Positions 9,899 to 23,900 of a stretch of DNA of 64,000 nucleotides are shown piece by piece. Both the position numbers and the translations under genes were made by a program. The notes under the pieces were generated by a model. That model was not told where the DNA came from and did no database searches. It saw nothing but the letters and a program-made list of their open reading frames with translations. Within the stretch, counting starts at the first letter, position 1. The number at the start of each line of letters is the position of its first letter. The stretch comes from Rhabditoides inermis. Its lineage: Eukaryota > Nematoda > Chromadorea > Rhabditida > Rhabditidae. The stretch covers positions 1 to 64,000 of the forward strand of contig CAWZYM010000402.1 in the NCBI GenBank assembly GCA_963966185.1, written 5' to 3'.

Positions 9899-10930
9899 TT
9901 AGCTGTCGCTCTGTTCGGGCTCTCCCTCGTACTCGCGACTGCAGGTACGCAGTCTTCGCGAGGGAACGAACAGCTGGTCGCCCAGCTCCGCCTCCGAATC
10001 CGACGACACTGCCGCTGCTGCCGCCGCCGCCGACTTGGCTGCCGAAGACGACACCGATGACGACTTGCTGCAATGAAATGGAATCCATCACACCCCTTGT
10101 TCCACTGTATCGTCTTTCCCTCTGTTCACGTGCTACCATAAACCATTATAGTTCCATAATTATCTGGACTTCTCTGGACACGGTTGTTGTACTCTTGTCT
10201 CGTCTTCTCTCCCTTCATCCCCCTTGTTTCAATGTTATCCAATTCTCACGAGAACTGACCGACTGGCGGGCTGAGTATGCCGGCGTCCTCTATGGGCGCG
10301 TATCGTGGCCGTCGGCTGCGGGAGGCGCATGGGCGAGCAGCACGCGTCGCGCCGCCTTCAACACCTTCATCACAACGGCATGCGGGGCGGACAGAAAGGG
10401 GTGGTGCGCGAAGGTGCGGTTCTTTCTTCGCCAGAAAGGGTCTTTCTTTTTCACCACCAGAAAGGGGGGGCACTCACGAGGTGCGCGATTCGTCGACGCT
10501 TTCCGACAGGCCAGAGTCCGCCTCCTCTTTGCCGGGACTCGGCGACCGCACGCTAGACGAACTGCATGCCACCGGCTCCTGCAAGGCGTGTGTTAGAGAT
10601 GGATCTAACCCACTCACTACTACAATACTACTTTACTACTACCATATTTTACTACTACAACCATTCTACCGGTAACTGGTTACACAAACTGGTGAACCGA
10701 CCTGATGGTCTGTCTCGTCGGCCTCCTCTTCCAGCACCATGGACACTGGTCGGGCAGAGTGGCTGCGAGCCGCCGTGGGCGAGGGGGTGTGGCCAGAGTG
10801 CGCGGCGCATCCGCGACCGCGCGCGCGCGTCCGAGACATGTCGAACAGCTCGAAGCTGCGCATCTAAACGAGAATGAATAGGTGAATCAATAGCGTTTAG
10901 CAGTAAAACATGCAACATGGAGTTGACGCA

Positions 10931-10961
<31 letters not shown>

Positions 10962-13154
10962 GTGCGTACCTTCTCTCCCTCCCTCTCTTTCTCTCTTTCC
11001 CTCCCGCCTCTCTCTCTCTCTCTCTCTCTCTCTCCCCTCTCTCTCTGTACCTTCTTGTTCTCGTCGAGGTAGTGGAACTCGTAGAGTGCGTCGTGCTCGT
11101 GCGTGTATTCAATGACGCGGTGCAGCGAGTCAAAGTCCTCCGTCAACGGGTGCGAGGTCTGCAACTGTGCTTGTGCACAATCATGCAACAATGTGATACA
11201 ATGCAGAACGAAGCGGTCAGTCTCGTCAAACGACTTCGAATAGAACTTCAAATCACTGTAAACTACTTCGAATTAAATCCGATTGCTTTGCGATGCATTA
11301 TTTCTGATTCCAAGAGACATATATGTGACGTCATCATTACATATATGTGACGTCATAGTGCAACACTCACCCTCTTCCTCTTCTTGTCCCTCTTGCGGAA
11401 GAGCGCCATCTCGCGTTCCGCCTCGCGCGACAGCTCCATCGGCTCGTGCTCCTAAACAACGAGGTAAACAGGTAAACAATCAGGTAAACAAGTAAACAAC
11501 AACCCAACCTTGTACGTGTGCAGACCCGTGTTGCCCTCGTAGTCCATTTCGGTGATGGCGAGCTGGCACGAGTATCTGAACAAGCACATTTGAAAAACAA
11601 ATGAAATGACAAAAAAAAAGATACCAAAAAGGTGTCAAAAGGAACAAATCCATAAATGTGTATAAGACTCACCTGGCAGAGTACTTGTCCTTTTGCTGTT
11701 CGACTTCGCTGACGACGAGGTCGACGAGTTTCTGGAGGCGGTCAGTCAGCCAGAGAGGCGCGGACACGCGAGACAACCACGACGTGAGACTGGAATGGTG
11801 GTACTTCAACATTGTCCGCAACAAGAAACCTCCAAATTAGGTAAAGACATGGTGAATGGATACACTGTGGTATTTGCAACTGTCAAATACCTACGACAAG
11901 ATTGCGAATCCTCCAAATTAGGTACAGTTAGACTACTGTGCTATTCGAAAAGATAAAAGTGCTGACTCGTCATTGTTGGGATTGTCTTGGAGTTAAAACC
12001 CAACGCTACCCACTTGGTGGTGAATATGACGAGCATGTCGACGGGTAGTTTTCCGAGTCCGAGCGCGGTGCGCGCGTATCGAAAGACGCGGAAGGAGAGA
12101 AGGTAGGAGAAGTACGACTCCTCCGCCGCCGCCGCATCGTCCAGCGCTGCAAACAGACACTCATAAAGGCAAAAGGTACAATTTCCATGTCCCTCATTCG
12201 GCAATGCAGAGGAAAATTCATCACATGTGAAGAAGGGATGAATTGATGATATTTTTCCAGGACACCCCCCTTCATTTAGAGAGGCTTGTGCTCTTGTTTT
12301 TTGTTCATTTCACTTAATTCACACAAAACTACACACCAATCTCCGCATGTTTCAATCTCTCCCGGGTTCTTTACAATCGACCTATCGCACCCCCGACACG
12401 TTATCGCAAAGTGATAATCACCCCATCGCGCGCAAATCTTTTTCGGACTTCTTAAACAATGCGCGTTAAAGTGCACACGTGATAAGAGCAAAAGATGCGG
12501 CAGGCGCATATATATTTTGAACCGGCGACCAGTCTTCGCCTCCCCTACTCCCGACTAGACCAGTAATCGGGGTGAGATAACACCACAATGGAGAGACTAC
12601 GCAGTAAACTTGGCGTAACTACCGACTACCATACCGCATATAAACGGCGGGGTGGCGTGAGATAAGAAGAAATGAGCGAACTCCAAAATACGACAGAAGA
12701 AACTCCAAAGAAAACGGACAACTCACTTCGCTTCATGATAGTCGGGAAAATGTCTTCGGTCGTGTATTGCAAATCCGAATCCACACAAGTATCGCACTCA
12801 GATTCCACACGCATTCTGAAAAAAGTATTTAAATTATAAAATAAAAGTGAAAGTACATTTATATGTATCAAGCACATTGTCCCTGGTTACATATTGTTTC
12901 ACGCGTTGTTTATTACAGCGGCGGATCGCTAACGTCACGTGGACCCTTGATAAATGATTATAGTGAGAGTGAAAGCAATGTGACATTGTTTTATCCACCT
13001 CTCTCTCTCACTGTCTGTCTCTCTATCTTTCCTCTCAAAATAACACTCGTGATCAACGACGACGACATTCAAACTCTCTTATCAATCTATAAATCCAATG
13101 CCCGCATCGAAATCTATACATCACCAGTCACCATCTCTTCCTTCCTCCCCTATC

Positions 13155-13190
<36 letters not shown>

Positions 13191-15044
13191 TGTTTCAAAT
13201 TTTCCTTCCGCCGCTATCTCTATCTATCACGTGGTGTGTCGTGTGTTGCGAAAAATGGAAAGGAATCACAAGGTGCGGGAGGTGCGCATAAAATGATAAG
13301 GCGGCTGACACACGCATAACATGCAACAGTGTGTGGGTGTGGATGGAGATAGGATCAGCGAATCGGATCGCTCAAGTAATTGCTAGACGTTTCACACACC
13401 GCATGGTACATGTAGTGTCTCTATCTCTCGTAACACTCATCGGCTCGCATGCACATGTTCATGAAAAACGATCCTGGACAAAACCTTTGACGTTGACTGA
13501 CCTGCTCGTGGAGGGTATGGCGTTGAAGCTGCGGTTGCGGCTGCGCGGCGGCGGAGAGACGAGCGAAGACGACAGGGGCGAGTCGGAGGGGCGGTGCAGC
13601 AGCCGACCATTAGGCACATCGTCGCTCTCCGTCTGGATCTTCAGACAACGAATGCACGGCGCCATGCCTGAACCAGTGATCACGTCGACAACCATCAAAT
13701 AGATAGCATAATCGCATGCTAATGAGGTATCTAGCCGTTTGAAACACACACCGTTCTTGGTGAGGAATCGGAGGGCGTCTTCGAAGCCCTGCAGGCACAT
13801 CTTGGAGCAGTCCTCGGTCGACGGCGGCATCAGGCAGGCCGTCAGCCGGAACAAGTTGCGCGTCGTGAAGCGGATCGACGTGCCCGAGAAATCGAGGCCG
13901 AACAGGCTGCAACGTAGTGTATTGTGTGTGATTGTCCAAGCTTAACGATTGTGTTGGTCGTATTCAGATATAACGATTCCGGGATAAATGATTGAGCATC
14001 TGGCAGTCTACCCGTTGACGGAGGAGTTTGACCGCCCCTAGAGACCACCCACGCAGCCGACTCACCTGTTGCTGTCCCAGTCGGGCGGGCAGATGTCGCT
14101 CTCGCCGCTGAACGGCGACACCGTCACCGTGTGCGCGTCGATCGCCGGCTGGTTGTCGGTGAAGCCGCCGTCGATGTACGCCACCTGTAATATACCTGTG
14201 TGAGACCACCCACGATGTCATCCCGTACTCACCCCCTTGTAGGTCGGCGGCACCACGCCGCAGTACACCGGGATGAAGCAGCTGCAAATGATCGCCTGAA
14301 ACTATCAATATTCAACTATTATATAGGGACCACCCACGTCGATGAGGTCCTTGTTGTTGTCAAACTTGGAGACGACCACGTTCTTCATGTCGGACCATCG
14401 CGTGAGCGAGATCTGCAGCCGATCGTTGCATCTGCAAAGATGTTTGATAAAAAGTGGCCCCGCGAATCGGCCGGAATTGGCCAAAAAAACATACATGACG
14501 CACTTTCTCAACGAGAACCCGAAACTCACGCCATCTCTCCACACTCCACACACTCTGATCCAATTACAACAACAGGAATACTGAAGGTCATGTGTACCTC
14601 CTCCACGCGTCGGGCGGGAGAGTGCGCACCACCTCTTCGCGGACGACCGCCAGCAGGTTGAATGCGGGATGGAGGGGTCCGAGGGCGCGCGAGCGAGCCT
14701 GCCCCACCACCTTGAGCACAGTGCTCGTCGCCTGACTGATGCACACGCCGCAGCACAGACCGGCCGCGATGATCGCGCCCGCCGACGCGCCAGAGATCTA
14801 CAACGGTTGTATTTGTGATCAAAATTGGTCTCGAAACAAACTATATATCTTTTGTACAATCAGCGCCATTGACGTGTAAAAAGAACTGGTCATTTATCAT
14901 TTCATCACTCCGCACCTTGTTGACGGTGAGTTGCGGTGCGTACTCCTTAATCGCGGCGGCGACGCCGGCGTGGTAGATGCAGAGGAAGCCGCAGCCCGAG
15001 AACGACAGGTTCATCAGGTCTGGTCTACTATTCACCATTGTCAT
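9899..15044 (-). CDS. atgl-1: Adipose triglyceride lipase (patatin/PNPLA family), 682 aa, 17 exons
   Basis: Hydrolyses triacylglycerol at lipid droplets, the first step of fat mobilisation. Exons 5' to 3': 15044-14916, 14797-14598, 14431-14338, 14295-14233, 14184-14066, 13906-13752, 13667-13502, 12815-12727, 12146-12014, 11789-11673, 11575-11509, 11451-11371, 11158-11051, 10863-10702, 10578-10478, 10355-10260, 10067-9899. The patatin domain shows the oxyanion loop GCGF (17-20), GASAG with nucleophile Ser48, and DGG with Asp167, nearly the human ATGL positions (47 and 166). [17 protein letters not shown] and the stretch [17 protein letters not shown] are family hallmarks. RSRNRSF puts Ser300 in a basophilic kinase site, close to the Ser303 AMPK site reported for C. 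elegans ATGL-1. The C-terminal third is low-complexity, basic then serine/alanine-rich. The acceptor of exon 16 is chosen by phase and is the least certain border. Confidence 0.93.
11318..11356. promoter_or_regulatory. Two tandem CRE-like palindromes in a lipase intron
   Basis: TGACGTCA occurs at 11326-11333 and 11348-11355, each inside an 18-base direct repeat (ACATATATGTGACGTCAT). TGACGTCA is the consensus cAMP response element bound by CREB/ATF factors. The pair lies in the intron between exons 12 and 13 of the lipase. A regulatory role is inference. Confidence 0.4.
13964..14001 (+). repeat. GATT-linked repeat core R4, copy a
   Basis: The core ATTCAGATATAACGATTCCG followed by GGATAAATGATTGAGC. 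Other copies are at 29020-29073, 34363-34423, 50640-50729 (inverted) and 59512-59960. This copy has only a trace of the GATT tail. It lies in a lipase intron. Confidence 0.75.
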
Positions 15045-17110
15045 GGTGACCTGAAAGGTGCAGATCAGGGAGGATGCGGCGATTGATCGATAACACGCAT
15101 ATGGCACAACCGCGATTTTCGACGCGATAACGGGTTCAACTTCGAGAGCATTTCAAATTATGAAAGAGCAGTGTTCAACCAATGTGAATCAAAATGAGCA
15201 CAGAGCGCGGATAGATCACAAAACGGACGCAAGACTACAAACAAAACAATACCCGGCGTTATCAGAGGGTGGCGATTTCAGAGATAGAACGAGCGACAAC
15301 GAGTTATGCACTGCGAGAACATGAAACAGCGTAGCACGAGTACAAAGGTTGCACAGACACAGTGGCGCCCAGTAGGAGAGAAGGGACGGGACGGTGAGCA
15401 CAACGACTAATAGAATGCGAGAAGTCGGGGCGGACGCTCTCTCTCACTCACTCACTCGCACATTGGTAGGCAGGCAGCAGCTGTCTAGTCTACCACGTGG
15501 CTCGATGCAATGACCAGCCAGCCAGCGCTCACTACATCTGATAGCATCATCACATGACTCTCGCCGCCTAGGCGCCCTCCCAGCTATGCACGCTCTCTCG
15601 CCACATCTCACCCCCCACTCTCTCTTCGGCGACACAAAGCGCATGTACCCAGCTTATCACACAAAGACATTTTAAACTTTTTGAGGGACGTCGTCTGCAG
15701 GCCGCACGGTAATTGGAAGGAGATAAGGCATGTCGGGAGGCGCGCATAAAATCCTGGAAGCAGACAATGACGAAGTAATACGCTAATGTCAGGACGTTCT
15801 GACTCAGAACGTTCCGGACCATGAGGTCACGAGGCTGAGGCCAAACCGTCAAGACGTCCAACGGTGATGTGAACCGAACAAGTACACGTGCATTAAGTGC
15901 GTAAAAATAGACGCGACAGCGGTGGCGAGTGAGCGAGATTGATAGTGATAGGATATGGAGTGATTGAGCGGTGGCGCGATTGATTGATGGTGAGCATCCC
16001 GGGGGAAACCCTAGACGGGATACGGCCGAGGGGCAAAGTGAGGTAAAGTGAGATAGCCGGAAGCAAGCTGCAGGTCAACAGGTGGAGATCAAACATCCAC
16101 GCCTCGAGGCACTTGTGGTTCCGGACACAACAACGCACACGTGAGCTCATTACACCCACGACACCACACAACGAAACAACAACGAAATGAATGCAGCAAT
16201 CGTTGAGAATCGACGAGCGTGTGTACTTATGGACAGTGGAGTGAGCAGGTGGCAAAAGAATGCAAACAGAAATGACGAGGTAAACAAAGGCGAGCGCTCA
16301 TCTGACCTCACTACACAAGAAGACGATAAGAAGTAGATGCTAGCCGGGAAGCGAGTTATTGGTTGTGCCACAATGCATGTCGGGAGATAGGAAGAGAGAG
16401 AGAAAGCGGTGTTGTCTGTACAGATAAAAACTTGAGACCTGGAACGGCTAGACACGGCAAATAGCTGACGACGCGGATATATTCCAAAACACAACATCAG
16501 CAAGACGAGTCATGATAACGAAAATATGTATGAACCAGTTATTCACCAATTCACCTTTAAAAAACCTGTGTTTCGTAACCGTTGGTTGCAAAACAGTAAC
16601 AGGTGACTGAAGATAAGATATTTGCACAATATTTTGAAATGTTCATACGGAAGCAAGTTGATTGGAATATGTCTGAAACAGGTTTGATAAAAGATTGGCA
16701 TGAGATTGATAGAATGATACAAATCATCATACACGGAGAGCATCACAGCTGATCCAAAGAAGTGGGCGGGCGGAACCGCAACCTGACGATTATTGGCTTT
16801 CTTTTTTCGTGGTAGGACCATTTTTCCACAAATATACCTTTTTCGAATTCATATTGTCATTCTGAAACCAAACTGTTCATGGGTAAACAGTATAAAATCA
16901 TTATCAATCGAAGTAACGAAAATAATAAATAGTTTACAACTTGGTAAGCAATAAAATGCATAATATACTGAATAATGATAGCTGCGCTCCAGTCATAAAC
17001 CGCTCCGCGATAGTGACGCGAAGCGGTCGTCTGTTCATATTTTCTTTTTTGTGTTATTTTTGCTCATTGTTTGTACATTTTGTTATTGTTTTCATATGAC
17101 TTCTTTTAGC
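15045..17110. other. Divergent spacer between lipase (-) and proline-rich gene (+)
   Basis: This is the likely bidirectional promoter region. The minus strand just upstream of the lipase start has a TTTCAG acceptor (15051-15056), so the first lipase exon is either preceded by a non-coding exon or trans-spliced. A near-perfect short hairpin lies at about 16999-17027. I find no coding exon or TATA box that I would defend. Confidence 0.55.
17105..17110 (+). promoter_or_regulatory. Probable spliced-leader acceptor before the proline-rich gene
   Basis: TTTTAG at 17104-17109 precedes the ATG by one base, in a T-rich context (CTTCTTTTAGCATG). Nematode trans-splice acceptors typically sit this close to the start. 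A cis acceptor from a 5'-UTR intron would look the same. Confidence 0.4.
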
Positions 17111-20100
17111 ATGGGTGATACACAAAACGGAGGCGATGTTCTCATGAATGAGTCTGCATCTTCGCAGGTCAGTTAAACCGCAGTGTGTTTCGATCAACAA
17201 ATATCGCAAATATTTCATTGTTTGTTGTTTTCATTGACAACTATGATGATATGTATTTACGCGCTCGGATGCATTGTTATAATATACATCGAAAGATTTC
17301 GTCTTTGATAAAGAAGCGTTGCAAAATTGCGTCGTTGGCTTGCGAGGGTATTCCACATTTTCCCTTTTGTTGCTATAATGGTCTTGTATTAACAAATGTC
17401 TTGTAATGTCATGTATTGATATTTTCATGTGTGGTATATTGATCTCTGCGTATCTTTTTTATTTATTTTATATTTTTTTTCCTTTTCCCCAAAGACCATC
17501 GCTTCTCACGTGGCGCATGTCCGTGTCTCGAAAGCTCTCGATTGACGGCTTCTGTATCTTTACATGGCTCATGTTCAGGTGGCAGATGACACGGTGCAGA
17601 TGAGCGAAGGCGTCAGTGAGGTATGCGCACATCTTCTCAATCTTAATGGTAATCTCCATTCACTAATCGCTTCAGAATACGGCGCCGGCCGCATCGGAGA
17701 TGACCGCCAAGCCGATGGAGCACGACGAGCCGCCCCGTCAGTCACTCCACGACAGAGTATGTTGTTTACATATTGTTTTTAAACTATAAATAAATCGTAT
17801 CCTTTTCAGATAGCGGCAATGCAGGCGGACGCTGCCGCCGCCGCCGCGGCTGCCGAGCCCATGGATCACGTGGATCACCAGGAGACGGGCCACGACCGAG
17901 AGGGGTGTGTTGCTTTTTATTGTATTTTATCGTTTTGTTTACGTGCAGGTCCGAGTCGGGTTCGATGGACGGCGGCAGCATTCCGCCCTCGTCGCCCGGC
18001 GAGAACAACTCGATGTACAATGTGAGTCTTGAAACTTGAAAGTGTTTATCTGTGGTATACGTCGTTTATTGTCCACTTTTTGAAATTTCATAATGTTTAT
18101 AATTTTATTTGTGTTTGTTACATACTAATGCGATTAAAAAAGATATATTTTGTATATTCTATTTTCATTTTTATTCATAGGGTTCCCCGTTTATGCCGGA
18201 TCCCGTGTCTCCGCCGCCCGCGCCGGCCGTCGATCCGGAGCCGGAGAGAGTGGAAGTGCAGAGTGTGGTTGTAGAGGAGGAGCGTGTGGAGCAGCGCAAG
18301 GAGGAGAAGCAGCGCCGCCCGCCCACTCCCCAGACCGAGGCCATCAGCCCCGAGCCTATCGAGGTATGCTTTGTATTATTCCTATATCTCAATTTACATC
18401 TAGTGTGTTCGCTGAACCGGAATAATGACGTTATTGCATTTGGCGCGCCGTCGCCCGCATGGCACTTTGGTTCTTGCACTTTGCGATGCGAGTGTAGACT
18501 GCAGACTGTGTCACGGTTTGCCGGTGCGCAGTTGATTTTTCGCATCTCTGTCCGCAACCCCGTTTGCGCTCCAAATATCGATGGTTGTTATTTTAGATAG
18601 TGTGCGAGTGAGGAGAGTAAAGACGGCTTGGGTGGTCGGGGCTGGCATGACCATAGTCGGTAGAAATAGAAAACCGTCCGGAAACTGTAGCTGCCCTGTC
18701 GCGCCGCGCTGTTCTCACCCTCGGTTTCTCACCATTTAATCTCTTCATCTCTAGCCCCTTTCCTCTTTGCGCTCTCACCGCGCGTTTCGCTCTCTTACCA
18801 TTTACACATCGCGAAACTGTTGCGGTTCTCAATTTCCCCGCTGGGTTGTTGTGTCATCCTCTCATCTCGCTTGTCTGAATATCTGTCGTGTAGCCGCATT
18901 GTCCTTTTCTTCTTATCACAATTATCACATTTCATTTATCTTCTCTCTTCACGACTTCAGATTCCCACTGCGATTGCATCACTGATCTTTTTAACATTGA
19001 AATTTACGAATTTAGTTGTGTTGTTTTTTTATTTGTTTAGTTTGGTGTTTTTTTTTAATGTAATCATTCAGGATGATGCTCCATCCGAGAAGAAAGCTCC
19101 TTCCGACGGAGAGATTTCCGACGGCGATGTAAGTCATTTTTTTGACCCTATGTCCTTTCCTCATTTGTTCTACCACTGCCTTTAAACGGGTTCTCTTGTT
19201 TGCGTCGTTGAATTGAACTTTTGATTTTTGGAATCTGGAATACGTGAGATAGGATAAGGTGTTGCGTGCGGTGAAGGATATGATTTTATCTGATCTGATC
19301 TATCGTCTGTGAGCTGTGCACTGTGCGTAGATAATTAGGCGGAGCGGACACTCGTTTTGCATCAGCAGTGGATGATTGCCACTGCAAGTTGCAGTGTGTT
19401 GCACTAACAGAAGAAGAGTGGCGAGATTCTTTTCTGACGCGTACCGCCTTGCGCTTATCAATCTCAGATAGCGAGCGACTGCCAAATGATCAAAATGTCG
19501 CAAAATCGAAGTTTCTTGTTCTCGTTTACGGCGCTGCCAACAAATTTCTCTATATGCTTTTCTTTTCATTAGTTATTTTGTTTTAGAATGGTAAGCCGAA
19601 AACCAAGTCTCCGCCGCCAAAAGAAGATAACCGCAAGACTGCGCTCGAAAAGCTGAAAGGAATGCGCTTTTCGTCGGCCAGCAAGCGACACTTGTGAGTT
19701 TTTGTTTGTATATTTTGTACATGATGCTATTTCTTGATTGGTTGATATTTGTATTTTAGTCCGGCGTCTCGAGAACCTCGGCAAGTGCGCACCTTTCTAT
19801 ATGAGTGAGTTTCTCTCTCCCCTTTCCTATCTCCTCTCGTCTCTCTCTCTCTCTCTCGCTCACACTAGCGTCTGTCTGTCGACTAGTCGCGAGTTCTCTG
19901 CTCTTCATCGTTCTTCGATGTTTCACTCTCTCTCTCTCTCTCTCTGATCCACAGTCGATCAATCAAGCTTCTTTTTTCCGTTTTCCACCCAACCAAGGAA
20001 AATTCCCCCACCAACATCTTTCCACGTGTGTGTTCTTTTTTCTGCTATACTACTAGCGTTCTGCTAGTCGTCTTCACTTCTACTATTTCCAGTACTAGAC

Positions 20101-20845
20101 TGGAAAAAGTGGCATACGTTTCTGGCATATAAAATATACACATTACTTAATATATTGAAGTTTTCTGCTACAACGCCATTCGTTGTTTATAAGTGCAACA
20201 TTGCACAACTTATATTACTGCTACGACGTTTTATTTCCATCACCGTGTTTTCCACGTTTCCATAACATGTACTTGCCAATTGTTTTCTCGCCAGCTTGTC
20301 AACATTTCTCAAATCTTCTTACAAAGGGTTGATCCGATCTGTTCTGACTCCCGTTTGAATAGTCTATTCGACATGAAGTTAGATTTTCTCCCTTTTCTAC
20401 GTCGCTTATGTGACATGCAATCGTGCTGCGTCGTAATCGGCTAATCACCATGTGGAACGTGATAAAGACTCACTCACTCGCCGTGTGTGAGTGTTTGCCG
20501 AGTTTCACGCACTACAGTAGCGTCTGTGATGAGATGAGTGAGGAGACTGGAGAACGGGAAGAGTGCGCGATGCAATGGGTATGAGGGTATGAGTGCTCGT
20601 GTGGCTCCCGCTCTCGCCCTCTCCTCCACTCGAACCGTGCACTTGCTTACTTCCACAGTGCCACTTTATCCACATTGTAAATTATTAGCTTACCAGTCAC
20701 AACTGCCAGTAAGCTGTTAGCGCTTATGTGCTCTCATATTCCCCTAGGATGTTGTGAGAAAATACAGCGCATTTTATGCGTCCCCATGCGTTTCGTGTTA
20801 TTGCATCATGAGTCGCCGGAAAGCGCGCGATCTCGTTGGCTCTCT

Positions 20846-20903
<58 letters not shown>

Positions 20904-23900
20904 TCTCTCTTTCGAGTTTCTCTCGCTGTTTTGTTTTTGCTATTTACAATGATAGGCGCGGCGTGGTTTTGAGAGATGAAGAAGCGTAGCGGGCGACGCG
21001 AGACGTTCAGTGCTGACGCGCGTCCGCTGCGACGTCTCTTCTCACGGATAGAGAGACGAGAAATAGGGAGAGCTACGAGAGACGCAGCGCTTTACAAAGT
21101 TTCACTCACCTATCCTCAACTCTCTGCAATGGCCGTTCTGTCTCGTATTGCTGTCAGCACATCACCTGACAGATAGGTATTTTCAGCATTATGCGATGTC
21201 AATTATTTTGAATTATGAGTTATGAGCGGTGGATGATGTCTGGTTTTTGTAAATGAATTTGTTTTCAAAATTTTGCCTTGAGAGCATATTGTTATTTATA
21301 TGTGGTCACTACATTGTAGTGCCTCGAACGACCCACCTGGCTCGTCTTGCTTTTCCTTCTTTGATTTCTATCAAATAAATTCGTCGACTTTTCGTCGACT
21401 TTTGGGAAAGGGCCCTTTCCTAGCGGTTGTTCTCACGCTCTCCCCCGCTCCCGCTCTTTCGCTTTTCTGTCCAATCTACTACTCCACACTTCCATTACGA
21501 CAGCATCGTTCTCTCGCCGCGCTGTCACTCCCAAAATCTGTGCGCTCGCATTATTCACGAGTTGCGCATATATTTTTTTGGGCGGAAACGATGCTTCGCT
21601 GAATTTTGAATAAGAAATGCGTCGTGGAGGTAGCGTGTAGCAGCTGAGAACCGCGGAACCCCGCATTACCTGCAAGGAGCAGCCGCGTGCGTGTCTATCC
21701 TCTTCTCACTCTCCCCCTACCCTACGCTGCGGCTTACTGCTGCCTGCGCGATCTTTTTGAAATCGGATCCACGGATCGTGGATTGGATGTCTCTCCTCGA
21801 TGTCGCGAGGAGTGCATCTGTTCCCCCCTCACTCTGCACCTGCACATCCCCATCCTATCCCTACCTGACTTGTTTGCACGTATATCAGTTTATCATCACT
21901 TTTACATTATCCTAATGGATTATGGATTGTGGATGAATTCTTTTTGAAGAATTATACGGCTGATGATGTGAATAATGAAGTGTGAGAGAGCGAGGAAGAC
22001 GGGAGAGGTTATGAAGTTGTGAGTGTTTGCGACTCGGTTTGCGAGATGAGCACAGAAAGTGGCAAGCGATTTGCGTCATGTTTGCTCTCTCCCTCTGCGC
22101 GTCTCGATCTAGCACGTTGTCTTGCTAATCTACCACTGCTCGCTGTGTCTGTCTCTCTGACCGTAACACACTCCTAGCATCTCTCCGTCTCTCGAAAGTG
22201 CGTGGCTCTCGAGGCTCGCTTCCAGACGGAGAGAGTGGAGAAGCAGTTTGTTCATCTTCAATCTAGCAATCAACGGATTCCCGGTCCTTGTCTCGCACGT
22301 CGGGCCGTTATTCAGTATTTTGATCACTTTACTTTCTCGTCGGATTGGTTGTTTCTCTTGGTTCGTTGTTCTCAGACGATATGTATTCTTACTTCCATGC
22401 ATCTTTATTATTGCTATGCTCTTGCGGTATTGCTGACGATGGGCGAACGTTTCATCTGCGGTTGCATCGTCCGAATTGCCACTTACCCTCTCTCACACTC
22501 CACATACACTTACACACGATCACTTACTGTCTAGCGACCTGTAGCTGTCCGTTTTTCTTGATCGCTTGCTATAGCCCTCCCACGTGAGATCACCCTTTTT
22601 TTTTTTTCGCCGCCTGATATTTTCGTGGCTGCCAAGCGAGCGCGTGTCGGCGGCATTGCGCGCACTTGCGAGACTTCCTTTTATGATGATCGATCGATGT
22701 ATGATGCGTGTCTCGTTTTGCAGAAAGGGCGCCGCCGCCGCCGACGACGAAAAGAATGCTACGGCGGGGACGGGCCTGCGAAATCGGTGAGACATTTGGA
22801 CTTTTAGTTGTCTTGTCAGTTTTTAATTGTTGTGCGGCTGCAAATGTTTCGTCTGTCGGCCCGGATCGGTGATTGATTGGCGCTGCGGCGGATCAGCCCT
22901 ACCGCTTTTTGAGGCTTGGGTGTGAAGCGAATCTCGCCTCTCGAATCAGAACACACACAACACACACACTCCCTCTTCTTCTTCATTCCACCTTTATCCC
23001 ATCCATAGTGACTACTGCTTCTCTTATCACACAAAGTGATTTGTTAGTTTGTCCAACTCACCGTTTATAGTTTTTGATCATAATCCACCGAGCGTGGTCA
23101 TAAGCGGCTCGCTAGGGTGTTTGTAATCGCCTGACCTGCCCGGATAGAGTTTCGCACTCCGTTGGCTTTGATATGGACGCGCATCCCACAGTGCCACTCC
23201 CTCTCCCCCCCTCTCCTCTCCCGCCCCTCCGCTCCACTCCCCGCCCGCTCTCTCGCGCTCTCTGTACGAGTCGGGTCAATCACCTCCCGCCCACTTGCTA
23301 TGCAAATCCTCTCTTCCACCGCCGACTACTAGTTGTGGCAGTGGATAGCCTAGTCGTGTTTTTTGATCATGACTATATAGTTTTCGATCTCGTCCGTTTG
23401 ATGTGTATGTGTGTTGCTTGCAGGACCCCGTCGCCGGAAGACTCTCGGAAGCGTCGTCATGACGGCACTCGGGGAGGGGGAGTGGGAGGAGGAGTGGCGG
23501 CGGCTCCCCGCCGCGATCAGCCCGCAACGCTCGCTCCTCGGGTGGAGATGATTGCAGTGCTCAGCGAGAACGAGGTGTGTTGATGTGGATATGAAGGGAC
23601 AGGAAGCCACGGGATAACACGGATGATGTGGGCCTGGAGGAGATGAGCAAGTCTTTGATCGCTGCGCGCGCACGTGCCTAGTTTGCTCATCGTTTGCCCC
23701 GCTGCCGGGTCTACTCTACCCACGGCAACTGTTTGTGCAGTGCTATAATGCTTGTTCTCTCCTGCGTGTTGTGAGTGCGTGCGCACTCGCTCCTTCCCCC
23801 TTCTCTCTCTCTCGCTCTCTCCCCCTCCTCCTGACTGCTCCCGCTTCATGTTTGTTCACAGGTCAACTTGCGGCTTATGCGCTCTTCTCTCATCATCGCA

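Noticed and set aside
9817..10596. A 259-residue plus-strand open frame
   Set aside because: Antisense to the last lipase exons; it crosses their introns and has no domain.
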